Shown here one piece after another: positions 24,447 through 34,500 of a stretch of 64,000 nucleotides of DNA (the first letter of the stretch is position 1; each line of letters begins with the position of its first letter). The translations under genes and the position numbers were made by a program. Location: contig NC_092577.1 of NCBI RefSeq assembly GCF_037975245.1, positions 990,001-1,054,000 of the forward strand, given 5' to 3'. The DNA comes from Apostichopus japonicus (lineage: Eukaryota; Echinodermata; Holothuroidea; Aspidochirotida; Stichopodidae). Under the pieces are notes generated by a model. The model was not told where the DNA came from. It made no database searches and saw nothing but the letters and a program-made list of their open reading frames with translations.

Positions 24447-25537
24447 TAATATATGGGGCAAGTATCTAGGAGTAGTATTGCCCCACCCAATCCCTCCACA
24501 GGGTCAAGCGTCTCAGTGAACACTTTTACGCAAGTCTTGGTCTAACAACGTTTACTATTTCCTGGTTTTGTATTTTGTTAACACTTAATTTTTGAGAAAT
24601 CAACGTTTATACAGATTTAACTTTCATCAATGAAAGTGACTGGACTATAGTAGTAAGTCTAATACCAACCATAAGGTCAGTTCCTGGTCAGATGCAACAC
24701 TACACTCGATAGGAAAAAACATATTTTTATGGCCTCAGATAACATACTGCACTAACAATTCGTCTAGGACATGACCATAGAGTTTTATATATAAATTAAC
24801 TATGAAACTCTATGATTTTGACTGAGTTATTAGAAGTTAGAAAAGAATAGGTTATATTCATATTTAGACCTGCACCGAGGAGCTTAAGCCTTAAAGGAGC
24901 ATTCTAGAGATTGGGCATATGTTAAAGCTAGTAAATATCTTAAAAATCAGAAAAGCTATCGTCATAGGTGTAGGAGCCCAATTTGATTTGGAAAGGGGGG
25001 GGGGGCTATAACGACTTGCCCGAAAAATATAACCATTTTTTTCGCGCGTTCAACATATGTTAATGTGCATATCATATAGGCATGCATCCGTTATTACGTC
25101 TCATGTCAATTATATACAATCACTTTCGGTGTTATTACCCTTCCATATTGGTTATAATGATTGGGGAAGTTGTTACCATAATAATGATAATAATATCACT
25201 TTAACCATTGAAAAACACATTGCAAATTATTTTTCTTTCAGTAGGTGCCCGAAAAATCTCAGGATATTGCCTGAAATTTCACCAAAAGAAATTGGTTGGG
25301 GACTGCAGCTCTCCCCCCCCCCCCCCGCCTCCTTCGCCTATGGCTATCGAATAATTTCTTGTAAATTAAATGTGTCGTTTTTCTTGGATCCATATAACAA
25401 AATAATAGAATTAAAATTATCTTACAATTTCATTTTAAAAAGAATTCCGAGAGAAGCTCCGCCTTGTTTCGAAAAAAGTCTTTGCAGCTAGCTGTTTGAT
25501 ATACCGACCAGAGAGTTGTTATGGCAACTCCCTGTGC
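24447..25537. other. Intergenic, no gene recognised
   Basis: AT-rich sequence with G-run and C-run remnants (24997-25006, 25313-25326) that look like worn transposon ends; no complete element could be delimited. Confidence 0.5.
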
Positions 25538-25587
25538 CATAGGCGTACGAGGAGGGGGGGCAGGGGGGCAGACTGCCCCCCAAATTT

Positions 25588-25645
25588 CCAGAGGACAAGA
25601 AATTCGGGCAAAAGTCCTGAAAAATTCGGGCAGCCTAAGAGGAGA

Positions 25646-25685
<40 letters not shown>

Positions 25686-25736
25686 TTAGGCTGCCCGAAT
25701 TTTTCAGGACTTTTGCCCGAATTTCTTGTCATCTGG
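25588..25736. repeat. Hairpin with 51-bp arms and an A/TA/T loop
   Basis: The arm 25588-25638 is the inverse complement of 25686-25736 at 50 of 51 positions; the 47-nt loop is A-run, (TA)n, T-run. The sub-repeat TTCGGGCA / TGCCCGAA recurs in the downstream flank. Confidence 0.9.
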
Positions 25737-26410
25737 AATATAAATATGCAGTAGCTTGCCCGAAACTTTTTCAAATTTTTGCCCGACAATTCCATGATTT
25801 TCTTTATTCAGCATCATTATGCCCGAATATTTCCGTGTAACACCACCGGAAGCGCAGTTCATCTGGGCTACCACACATTTTGCAAGATCAATTTTTTTTT
25901 CTAACTAGTCAATTGTTTACCTGGACCAAGGGCGGCGGAACCGGGGGGCACGTGCCCCCCCCCCACTTTTCCTCAGGTTAAAATTGTGCCTTTTTTCTAT
26001 ATAAAAATTGAGGTGCCTCAAGTTAGCAAGAGGCCATATATATATATTTTTTTTTAGGCTGCCCGAATTTTTCAGGACTTTTGCCCGAATTTCTTGTCAT
26101 CTGGAATATAAATATGCAGTAGCTTGCCCGAAACTTTTTCAAATTTTTGCCCGACAATTCCATGATTTTCTTTATTCAGCATCATTATGCCCGAATATTT
26201 CCGTGTAACACCACCGGAAGCGCAGTTCATCTGGGCTACCACGCATTTTGCAAGATCAATTTTTTTTTCTAACTAGTCAATTGTTTACCTGGACCAAGGG
26301 CGGCGGAACCGGGGGGCACGTGCCCCCCCCCCCCCACTTTTCCTCAGGTTAAAATTGTGCCTTTTTTCTATATAAAAATTGAGGTGCCTCAAGTTAGCAA
26401 GAGGCCAGGG
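25686..26410. repeat. 368-bp tandem duplication
   Basis: The segment starting AGGCTGCCCGAATTTTTCAG at 25688 recurs at 26056, and similarity continues to the AAGAGGCCA near 26400. Differences are few (one A/G at the CACACATTT site, poly-C length). The duplicated block spans the left TSD and left end of the nested hAT element, so that end exists twice (25927 and 26295). Confidence 0.88.
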
Positions 26411-27914
26411 AACCATAATGAACACTCGGGAAGGGCCGTTTCCGGCCATCTGAGGGGTTTGTAAAACCAAAAAATTTCATAGTACGCTCCGCGCCAACCG
26501 ATGGTGGCGCTCCGCTCAGATAGTCGTGCATACAACTTTGCAAATCCTGGCTAAGCCCGTGACTTTTAATGAATTTCTGTGGGTCAAACTTAAAACTATT
26601 TCGAATGGAAAATTTGTTAAGATATTAACAAGAAAAAAAAAACAGTCTAATTCGGAAGATTCCTACATTAGCAACTAGCATGATTTCACCTCATTTTGTC
26701 TCAAGAGAAAACTTGTTCCTTGTTTCCCAATTTGCGTATTGGATATTGCAGTGCTAGTATGCATATTTTCCTTTAGGGGGGGGGGGGGCGTTGATGGAGT
26801 GATGTGTATACACAAATAAGATAATACAATAAGAGTTATAAAGGGTACTAAATAGAGGGCTGCATCAGTCCAATCGAATTTCTGCAAAGTGCCCTTTGAT
26901 GTAGGACAAAGTTTCTTGGTGTTTTTATTGACCATCAACTGAGTTGGAAAGAACACATATCGAATCTATCAAGTAAACTTTCTAAAAGTATTGCAGTCAT
27001 ACGTAAAGCAAGTCATATATTAAACAAAACGGCATTATATACCTTATATTGTGCAATTTTTCTTCCATATCTGAACTATTGTATAGAAGTATGGGGACAC
27101 ACATATAAGTCCAATAGTACTCCATTATTCTTAAAACAAAAGAAGGTCATTCGCATAATATGTAATGTTCATTATTTAGCTCATACTTCTGAACTGTTTT
27201 ACAATTTAAAAATCTTAACTGTACCCAAACTAATTGATTTCTATACAGGTGTATTCATGTATAAGGTTTTTCATAAGTTATTACCACCCACTCTACAAAG
27301 CTATTTTTCTTTTGCATCTTGTGTTACTTATAATATAAGGCACAAGAATTATAATTTTAAACAAATTTTTGCAAGAACAACCAAAAAACAGATGTGCATC
27401 TCCATCTCTGGTGTTAAACTCTGGAACTCATTTGATGTTAAACTGAAGAACAATGGAACCCAGTCATTATTTAAGAAAATGTACAAATGTTGTTATCTAC
27501 TGCTATTTCAAATTGATTATCTCCATTAATGTCAAATATGTATAAATGCCCAATCTTCTCTTTCTTTCTTTTCTTTTTTTCTCTCAAACTTTTCTTTTTT
27601 TCCTTCGATTTTCTGTTATTTTTGTAACTTTATGTATGTTAACTTGTCTTGACTAATTCTTTTGTCTATACTTTTCAACACATATTTGGAGGAAAACGAT
27701 TCATAAGTATTGCACTTCAGTTTTTCTCCTTTTCCACACATTAGATCTTTGGTAGTTTTCATTGAATTATATTTAATACCATGATTATTTGATTATATGT
27801 ATTGAACTCTTGTTGAAAATGTACTTAGCTTTTGTGTTGGAAATAAACAGTTTCATTGTCATTGTCATTGTCACATAGGTGCCCCCCAGATTAAAAGTGC
27901 TTCCGCCGCCCTTG
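26295..27914. mobile_element. hAT-like MITE (CAAGGGCGGCGGAA family) interrupted by a LINE
   Basis: TIR CAAGGGCGGCGGAA at 26295 and the inverse TTCCGCCGCCCTTG ending at 27914, flanked by the exact 8-bp repeat ACCTGGAC (26287-26294 and 27915-27922). The same family occurs uninterrupted at 38535-39184 (650 bp) and reversed at 54183-54814. A LINE fragment at about 26902-27873 accounts for the extra ~970 bp. A second left end at 25927 results from the local tandem duplication. Confidence 0.9.
26902..27873 (+). mobile_element. 5'-truncated LINE (CR1/L2-like) 3' end
   Basis: Continuous frame from about 26903 to stop 27529 reads KFLGVFIDHQLSWKEHI, LPYLNYCIEVWG and ISGVKLWNSF, the conserved C-terminal part of a non-LTR reverse transcriptase. 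A T-rich 3' UTR follows, with AATAAA (27842) and a terminal CATTGTCATTGTCATTGTCA repeat. The insertion breaks the MITE between GATGT and GGTGCCCCCC, as comparison with the intact copy at 38535 shows. Truncated 5' end, no endonuclease: a dead copy. Confidence 0.85.
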
Positions 27915-28476
27915 ACCTGGACATCCCCAACATGAGTGTATATAGAAGAAACATTTTCTTTTTCATGGATGGTGGGGGGGGGTGCCTACAAGCATAGAAG
28001 TACGGGTTTATCATATTCTTTGTTATATTTTATACTTTTTTGTGAGACAAATTGCAGTCTCACCCGACACAGCGACATTATCCCGCTTACGTGTCCTTGA
28101 ACAATGTATGATTTTCTGGAGGTAGTTGAGTACTGTGTTAAAATAATAAATAAGGTAACTAAATAGGAGCTTAAAAAATATACTGTCCCATTTTCCCCCT
28201 TCAAAGTGATGTTACCATTTTTTCTTCTTCTAATAAACCAAATTTTTGGGGAAGTGTAAATTTCAAAAACGTGAGATTATAAAATAAAGAATGTTTAGAT
28301 GCAACTTGCAAGGCCTCAGAAGTGCCGTTTCCGGCGATCTGAGAGGCATTGTGTGCCCAAAATTTTCTTGTACGCTACGCGCCAACCGATGGTGGCGCTC
28401 CGCTTAGATAGTGTCACGGGAACTTTCGGGCACAAAAAGTTCTGTCCCCAAACTGAAATGGTCCCGTACGCCTATG

Positions 28477-29309
28477 CCCTGTGCCGACTTATGTTGTGAA
28501 TAAACAGATCATGTTCGCAGTATAGTCAAACGCTAAACGTCCTGAAGAGACAATTGGCGTGAAAACGAAGTAAATGCGCAACGGGAAGTATATTTTGTTC
28601 GCCCCAGAATTTGCCAGACTTTCGCTGGGACGCCACTCCGGCCAAAAATGGGGCAACTTGTGAAAAATACCGTCTAAATATAAATTGAAGAAAAACCCCG
28701 CTTTTCTTTCACTCCCTCGAGTATTCTAGTTATTGTATACTGCATTAGTCTATATTTCCCTTGTCTGAATCGCTAATATAGGGAATTAGTTTAAGTGTAT
28801 AGAGCCACTAGTCAATACATTATTTCAATTACTCTGAACGTCTGTTGGTGTTCCATATCTTACATGCGCCTTCGTGTAATCAAGGTATCGTTCCCTCTCT
28901 GGCTGAGGGCCTGGATAAGCAAAAACGGAAGTCACGTCCGCGATGTTTTTATCAAATTTATTATCTGCTTATTTTTCTTTAAATTTTTTGAACTTGTGAC
29001 TGGGTGTTTATCAGCAAGCTCTGGAAAATACTTACTATCGGTTTGGAATGTATGGGGACGCGATGGGCGACGGTTAATAATCAAATGGAGCAACAACAAC
29101 AAAAATATAAATGTACTCGAACCTGGGGGATGGGGCCGATGATGGGGAAAAAAGAGAATGTTATAAACGGTTATATCCTCAATCATTTGTGCGCTACCCG
29201 GATGGTTTTCGACCGAGCAGGCGCGCACATTATATTTTCGTTTTTTTTTCCAAAAAAAAAGGTAAAGGTACTGTACCAAATATTTTTAGTATGTGAATGT
29301 GGTTGGAAA
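28477..29309. other. Intergenic, no gene recognised
   Basis: Overlapping short frames on both strands near 28795-29280 have no recognisable protein character. No splice-supported exon seen. Confidence 0.5.
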
Positions 29310-29490
29310 TGATATAGCACCATTTTGCATCTAAGCCCTCGACTCTCCGAAACACAACGACACCCCTCCTTATACCCCTCCCCAGGATGGCGGTTCACCG
29401 CTATGTGCCTGAAAATGGGGACAGAAATTGATTTTGCCCCCCCCCCCCACACACACACACGCCCAAAACCTGGCTACGCCACTGATGTCC
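29310..29490. mobile_element. hAT-like element remnant (right end)
   Basis: GATATAGCACCATTTTGCATC (inverse of a phrase at 21290-21310), C-run, (CA)n and the terminal phrase GGCTACGCCACTG, resembling the right TIR of the 21620 element. No left partner was found nearby. Confidence 0.5.
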
Positions 29491-29956
29491 CGAAAACCGC
29501 CTCAACCAAGAACTACGGAGATCGCGCTTTCTCGGTCGCTGCACCGAAGCTTTGGAACGACCTACCACACGACATAAACTTGACTGCCAAATCTTTCGCC
29601 ATATTTAAGAAAATTTTAAAAACACATCTTTTTAGTTTCTCTACGTGATTTTGTCACTTTTATATACTCATGTTTTTTTCTAGACTGTTACTTTTGTACA
29701 ACTCTATCTTATGTGCTTATCCTTTGTTTTGTTTTTATAGGTTTTGGTCTGTTTTATAGTCTTCTCGTATTTTTAGATTTTTGTGTTCGTATTTTTCATA
29801 CTGTTTAATTTTTCGTTTTTGTGTTTTCTAGACTTTTTATTCCTTTGATTTCTCTGTCTTTTTATGTTTCTATTTGTTTTAGGTTTTGTAAAGCGCCTAG
29901 AGGCCTTATGGTATTTGGCGCTATATTAAGAACTTATTTATTAGTATTATTATTAT
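29491..29956 (+). mobile_element. LINE 3' fragment (L2/CR1-like)
   Basis: The frame ending at 29648 reads NYGDRAFSVAAPKLWNDLP and SFAIFKKILKTHLF, the C-terminal signature of L2/CR1-type reverse transcriptases. It is followed by a T-rich UTR and the tail GTAAAGCGCCTAGAGG...GGCGCTATATTAAGAAC with a (TTA)n end. Heavily 5'-truncated. Confidence 0.85.
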
Positions 29957-31524
29957 AATATACATCTTTAGTAGCGCTCTCTACTAAATCTCAATCCGGT
30001 ACCGACGTCTCGTCTTACATACTGCCCATATATACGCCTACAGACTTTTCATCGTATTTCTTAATGTGCGCTGTAATTTTTTTTTTTCTCGTAACGGTAA
30101 AGGAATAGAAGGAAATGCCATCATTAATGACGTATATGCATTAAGGCGTTATGGACCTAAAGGCTTAATTAGGTTAATAATTATCTTCCTGCCATTTTGA
30201 AAGAAAGCTCAAAAAATAGAGAGAGAAAAAGGAAAGTAAGAATGGAGCATAATGAAGCCTTGTTAGACGTTTCCAAATCGAATTTCTGATAAATATAGAT
30301 TCTCAGTAATGAACCACTATTTTCAGACATTCGGAACGAGGCGAGTTATAATCTTGACGTGAATTTTCCGAGGATTATGATGACAATTTATGAATTATCA
30401 TTTCGTGAAAGTGTTGACTTTTCTGGCATCCCCAGGGTTGTACGTACCGTATAACTGTGGAGAAAACAATATCGGATATTGTTTTCTCCACCTGCCTGTT
30501 ATTGGCGGTTGCAGTTATCAAATTCTAGTATAAATATTAAAATCAATCTTCCGTTTACATAATTAAATTCATTAAAGTTCACAATAAATCTAATTGTTAA
30601 CGTGCAAACTGAAAATGAAAAAAATCTTCACAGGTTTCAAAACTCCGTTCTTATAACCCTTCTAATTTTCACAGACATTTTGGGATTGTAAAATGTGTAG
30701 GCTATATATAATTTTCCGGTCGAAGTAAATGTTTGATATTTGTTAATGAAATGATCAATTATGTCCGGGATGAAACTTCTAAATGTCAAATTGAAATGTA
30801 GGGCATAACGTGAGGCTTTCAGTATACGCCACAATGCAGGGCACGGTAGGCCTGCTTACCAAAATGCCCAATTATGGATGTATGATTCACCGTGTGTCAG
30901 ATTACGTCACAACTGCCTGTAAACAAAAAATCCGGAAGTACTAGTACAAGTTGGACTTTTTGCAGCTTAATCTGTACTCACCCTGAGAACGAGCAGTGTC
31001 AAAAATTGAGGATAAAACAACATGATTGAGGTAAAATTCCGTCCAAAGTGTATATCTTCATTCATTTAAACTGTATCTCGAGGTAATTCCTTATTTTACG
31101 CTGGCTAAAGATTCGAATATTCTAGAACGGTGATAGAACCGAACGACATTCCTGGCATTCCAAACCTACACTCACACCATTACACATGTTACGTACATTT
31201 CAACGGAGACCTATTCCGCTAAACAAAAGTTCTGTCATTAGTGTTAGTTTGCTATAGCACACGAACTCGCTGTGTCTCAGTAGAGTGTGTCTCTTAATCT
31301 CTTACGCATACAGACTTTCTTTTGTGGTAATCCCATGGTCATTCGTGTAAGTCCTTATTAGCAAGGATCTAAACTTCAGAACAATTAGATTAACTTAAAG
31401 TCAGTTTGGCTAGTAATAATTAGTTCCTACAGGCCTAACCAGTATAAGGCTGACAGTAGGCCATTTGTGGACGAGTTCTATCTTGTGCTAGCTGTAGCCT
31501 CATGCAGCTAGGCCTACGTTCAGT
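29957..31524. other. Intergenic region upstream of unc-45
   Basis: No coding exon recognised. It contains a perfect palindrome with 17-bp arms (30457-30491). The last few hundred bases before 31527, rich in TAGGCCTA-like octamers, probably include the unc-45 promoter and 5' UTR. No TATA box can be assigned with confidence. Confidence 0.5.
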
Positions 31525-31527
31525 ATG
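31525..31527 (+). CDS. unc45: Candidate first unc-45 exon ending in ATG
   Basis: CAGT-ATG sits directly before a perfect donor GTGAGT (31528). Joined to acceptor TTTTTCAG (ends 32191) it gives ATG CCA ATG GAT, in frame with the TPR domain. It may be the true start or the last bases of a 5' UTR exon; ATG 32195 (CCAATGG) is the safer start. Confidence 0.4.
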
Positions 31528-34500
31528 GTGAGTATTACAAAAGTAATGGATAATACTAACTAGGCTAGCACCCAGTTAAGTTTAGTATGGACAACCAATA
31601 TAGGCCAGTGAAGCAGAAGGCCTACGGTACCCTAAATTCTAAGTGTAGTGACTTTATTTGTTATAAGTTTCCCCTCGCTCTCCCTGCCTCATTTATTAAC
31701 CATTCATAGGTCCTACTGTTAGGCCTACTTATTTTACTCAAATTTATAGCCTAGACATAAAATATATCCATCTTTATTGACATTAATATAGTCGTATGCG
31801 CATAAGTCTCATCGCTTGGCCAGGTCTACATAAAATTGTTGTAGCTTAAAACTTCATTTTGAGTTGATTTTGTCTCAAGCTGGTGGTGCTGAAGGGTTAT
31901 GAGTTTTTTATGCTCACAATCGAAATTTGTTTGCTTGTCGTTGCCTCAGTATCGTGACTATCCACCATGGACCAGTTGTTGTGGACGTGCCTTTGGAGAG
32001 AAAAGTTGAAAAGGCTAGAGACAGCAGTATAAACTTAACTGTATATATGTGTATCAACCATACCACTCAATGCTGGATCCTTCTTCACGAAAATGCTGTT
32101 TTTATTTCATAATTAGTTAACCTTTGCCAAACATTCGTGTCCAGACATGTTGGCTACTTTCACAAAATTTTTCCTAAAATTTGTTTTTCAGCCAATGGAT
32201 GCTCTCGGTTACAAAGAAGAAGGCAACAAAGCCTACAAAGCCGGCAACTTTGCGGAAGCCATCACAGCTTACACGAAAGCCATCGAAATAACTCCAAAGA
32301 AAACGAATGAGAAGGCAGTGTTTTTGAAAAACAGATCGGCTTGCCACTTGAAATTGGAAAACTATGAGAAAGCTGCAAATGATGCCTCATCTGGTAAATT
32401 ACTTGCTTCTGTTCCTTCCATTTTCTTAAGCGGTAAAGTTTCTGTCTTTTCCCAGTTTGGCTCCTGACATTTCCCTAAGTGTCCATCCAAATTTTGTTTT
32501 AAAGCTGTAGTGAATCAATTTTGCTACAGATCTAATGATATCATTACTGACTGGTTAAAGGAAACATTAATGTTATCTGGCTGTTACTTCAGCTCGCCAG
32601 ACAAGCACAAAAAGTTATGTAAGTTTGGCATAAACTTTAATGGTACAGTACCTGCAAATTTAAAGAATCAAGCATTAATAATATATGCGAGATAAGTTTT
32701 CTGTATTGGGTTTTACTAAATTACATACTGGAAGAAACTTGTTTTGTCTAACATGCTCAATATTGGAATATATGTATCCTACAATTTAAAAGCATGCTTC
32801 CTTTCATTCCTTCCTTCGGTCTAACATTATTTTATCCTATTCACATCTCGTATCAGCAATTGATATCACACCGGGTGACACCAAGGCTCTCTTCAGGCTA
32901 TGCCAAGCCTTGGAGCAGATGGGTAAATCAGAACAGGCCTTCCAGGAGGCGAGAAAATTGATACATCTGGAACCCAAAAATACAGCTGTGCAGCAGATGT
33001 TAATGAGACTAACTGTCTGTGTATCGGAGAAGGTGAGTTTCCAGTATTTACATCAGTTTGGTGAATTGTTTTCCTGCCTTTTTTACATCTTTCTCTAATA
33101 AAATGTTTTGTGGACCTCTACTGCGTCATTTGCATGATTTTGTTTGTGTTTGTTTGTTAATTTATTGAAACAATATTAAATCACCAACTTCATACCCACT
33201 TTATATTTTATTCAGGAACAAACCCTTCATTGCCATCTAATTTTTTTGTTGTTGACATTTTTGTAGGAGGACTCATTTAATGCTAGTTATGATGGTAATA
33301 ATAACATGAAGTTCTTACTTTAGGCCTCTCCAGTAACATTAGTCCATTGTTTTTAATATTTTAAAGATGCCCGTTCAACAACATCCTTTGTCATCCATAA
33401 TGTTGTCACACATGTGTTATCTGACACAACATTATTGACATGATTTCCTAAGATTACTGACTTAATAATTGTTAGCCCCCTGAACTATAAAAGAAGGTCG
33501 TTTTAAAGGGTAATTTCTCTAACGTCAAACAGTATAAATTTGATCTAAAAAGTTACTTCATTTAATGGGTTATCAGTAAGCAAAAAATAAGCAGAAACTT
33601 GCACTGACAAAAAAAGTCTAACTTTTTGAAATGGTTTTTGTCTACCTAAGGGCTGCATTTGATTTGGTGATAGTTTAGTTTTGAGGCAGTTGGTTACTTA
33701 TTTTCATTTTTTAGCCCAGAATGCCTTGTTACTCTATTTGTAAATATCCTTTTGAAGTTTGGTCTAATTTTCCATCTGTTTCATCTTCAGGCCAAAAAGT
33801 TCCAGACAACTGATAACAAAGTAGAACAAATGTTTAAAGCTCTGGAGGAATCTGGAATTGATGAAGAAAAGAAAATACAGGTAGGTTATCTTTTTCTCCT
33901 TTTTTTTCAAAGTCCTCCAATATTTATTTCTACCAGGTAAATATTAGAAATATCGATGATAGTTTTCTTTGTTCAACATCAGTGATGAGCCTTGGGTAAA
34001 ACCAAAATCATGGAACTTTGCAAAAATTGCGGTAATGGCTCCAGTTTGCGTATGTTACAGTGTGTTAGGATAATAGTATTTGTCCCCGAGGTAGAAAAGA
34101 AATCACGGATATTCCGCGAATTCCTGCAACATACAGTAGTTCACGTTCTATTTCTTTCGTAGGCTGCGAATAATCTCATCGTGCTCTCCAGAGAGGAAGC
34201 AGGAGCTCAGAAGATTTTTGCCGAAAATGGAGTAGAAAGGATCAAGAAACTCTTGACAACAGAAGATACAGACTTACAGACAGCTGGACTTAGGATATTG
34301 AGCTGTTTATGTTCAAAGCACAAATCAAGGGTGAGGAGGAATTTATGGATTCTAATCAAGGAATGGAATTCTTTTCTCATTCACACAGAATTGAAATTAC
34401 TACTACTGAAATTACGTTATATATTCTGTTCACCGTAGAGAATTAATTTAGTTTCCCCAGTTTTGTGTAGCTCACTTATGAGGCTTTATTAATTTCTGTT

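Larger units (their letters stand above)
25538..28476. mobile_element. Outer hAT-like element containing nested insertions, exact 8-bp TSD
   Basis: Left end CATAGGCGTACG (25538) and right end CGTACGCCTATG (28465-28476) are perfect 12-bp inverses flanked by the direct repeat CCCTGTGC (25530-25537 and 28477-28484). It contains a 51-bp-arm hairpin (25588-25736), a 368-bp tandem duplication, a nested hAT-like element with its own TSD (26295-27914), a LINE fragment inside that, and a core-module copy near its right end (about 28310-28412). No transposase ORF. Confidence 0.88.

Noticed and set aside
25430-25840. Overlapping ORFs on both strands (114-144 codons)
   Set aside because: Created by a long hairpin and a TA tract inside a transposon; matching peptides on both strands reflect the inverted repeat.
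28795-29312. ORFs of 102-115 codons on both strands
   Set aside because: No recognisable domain, no splice support, mutually overlapping; low-complexity K/N and P stretches.
32147-32191. Extra N-terminal residues before the unc-45 TPR domain
   Set aside because: They precede a good acceptor (TTTTTCAG) and have no counterpart in the UNC45 family.
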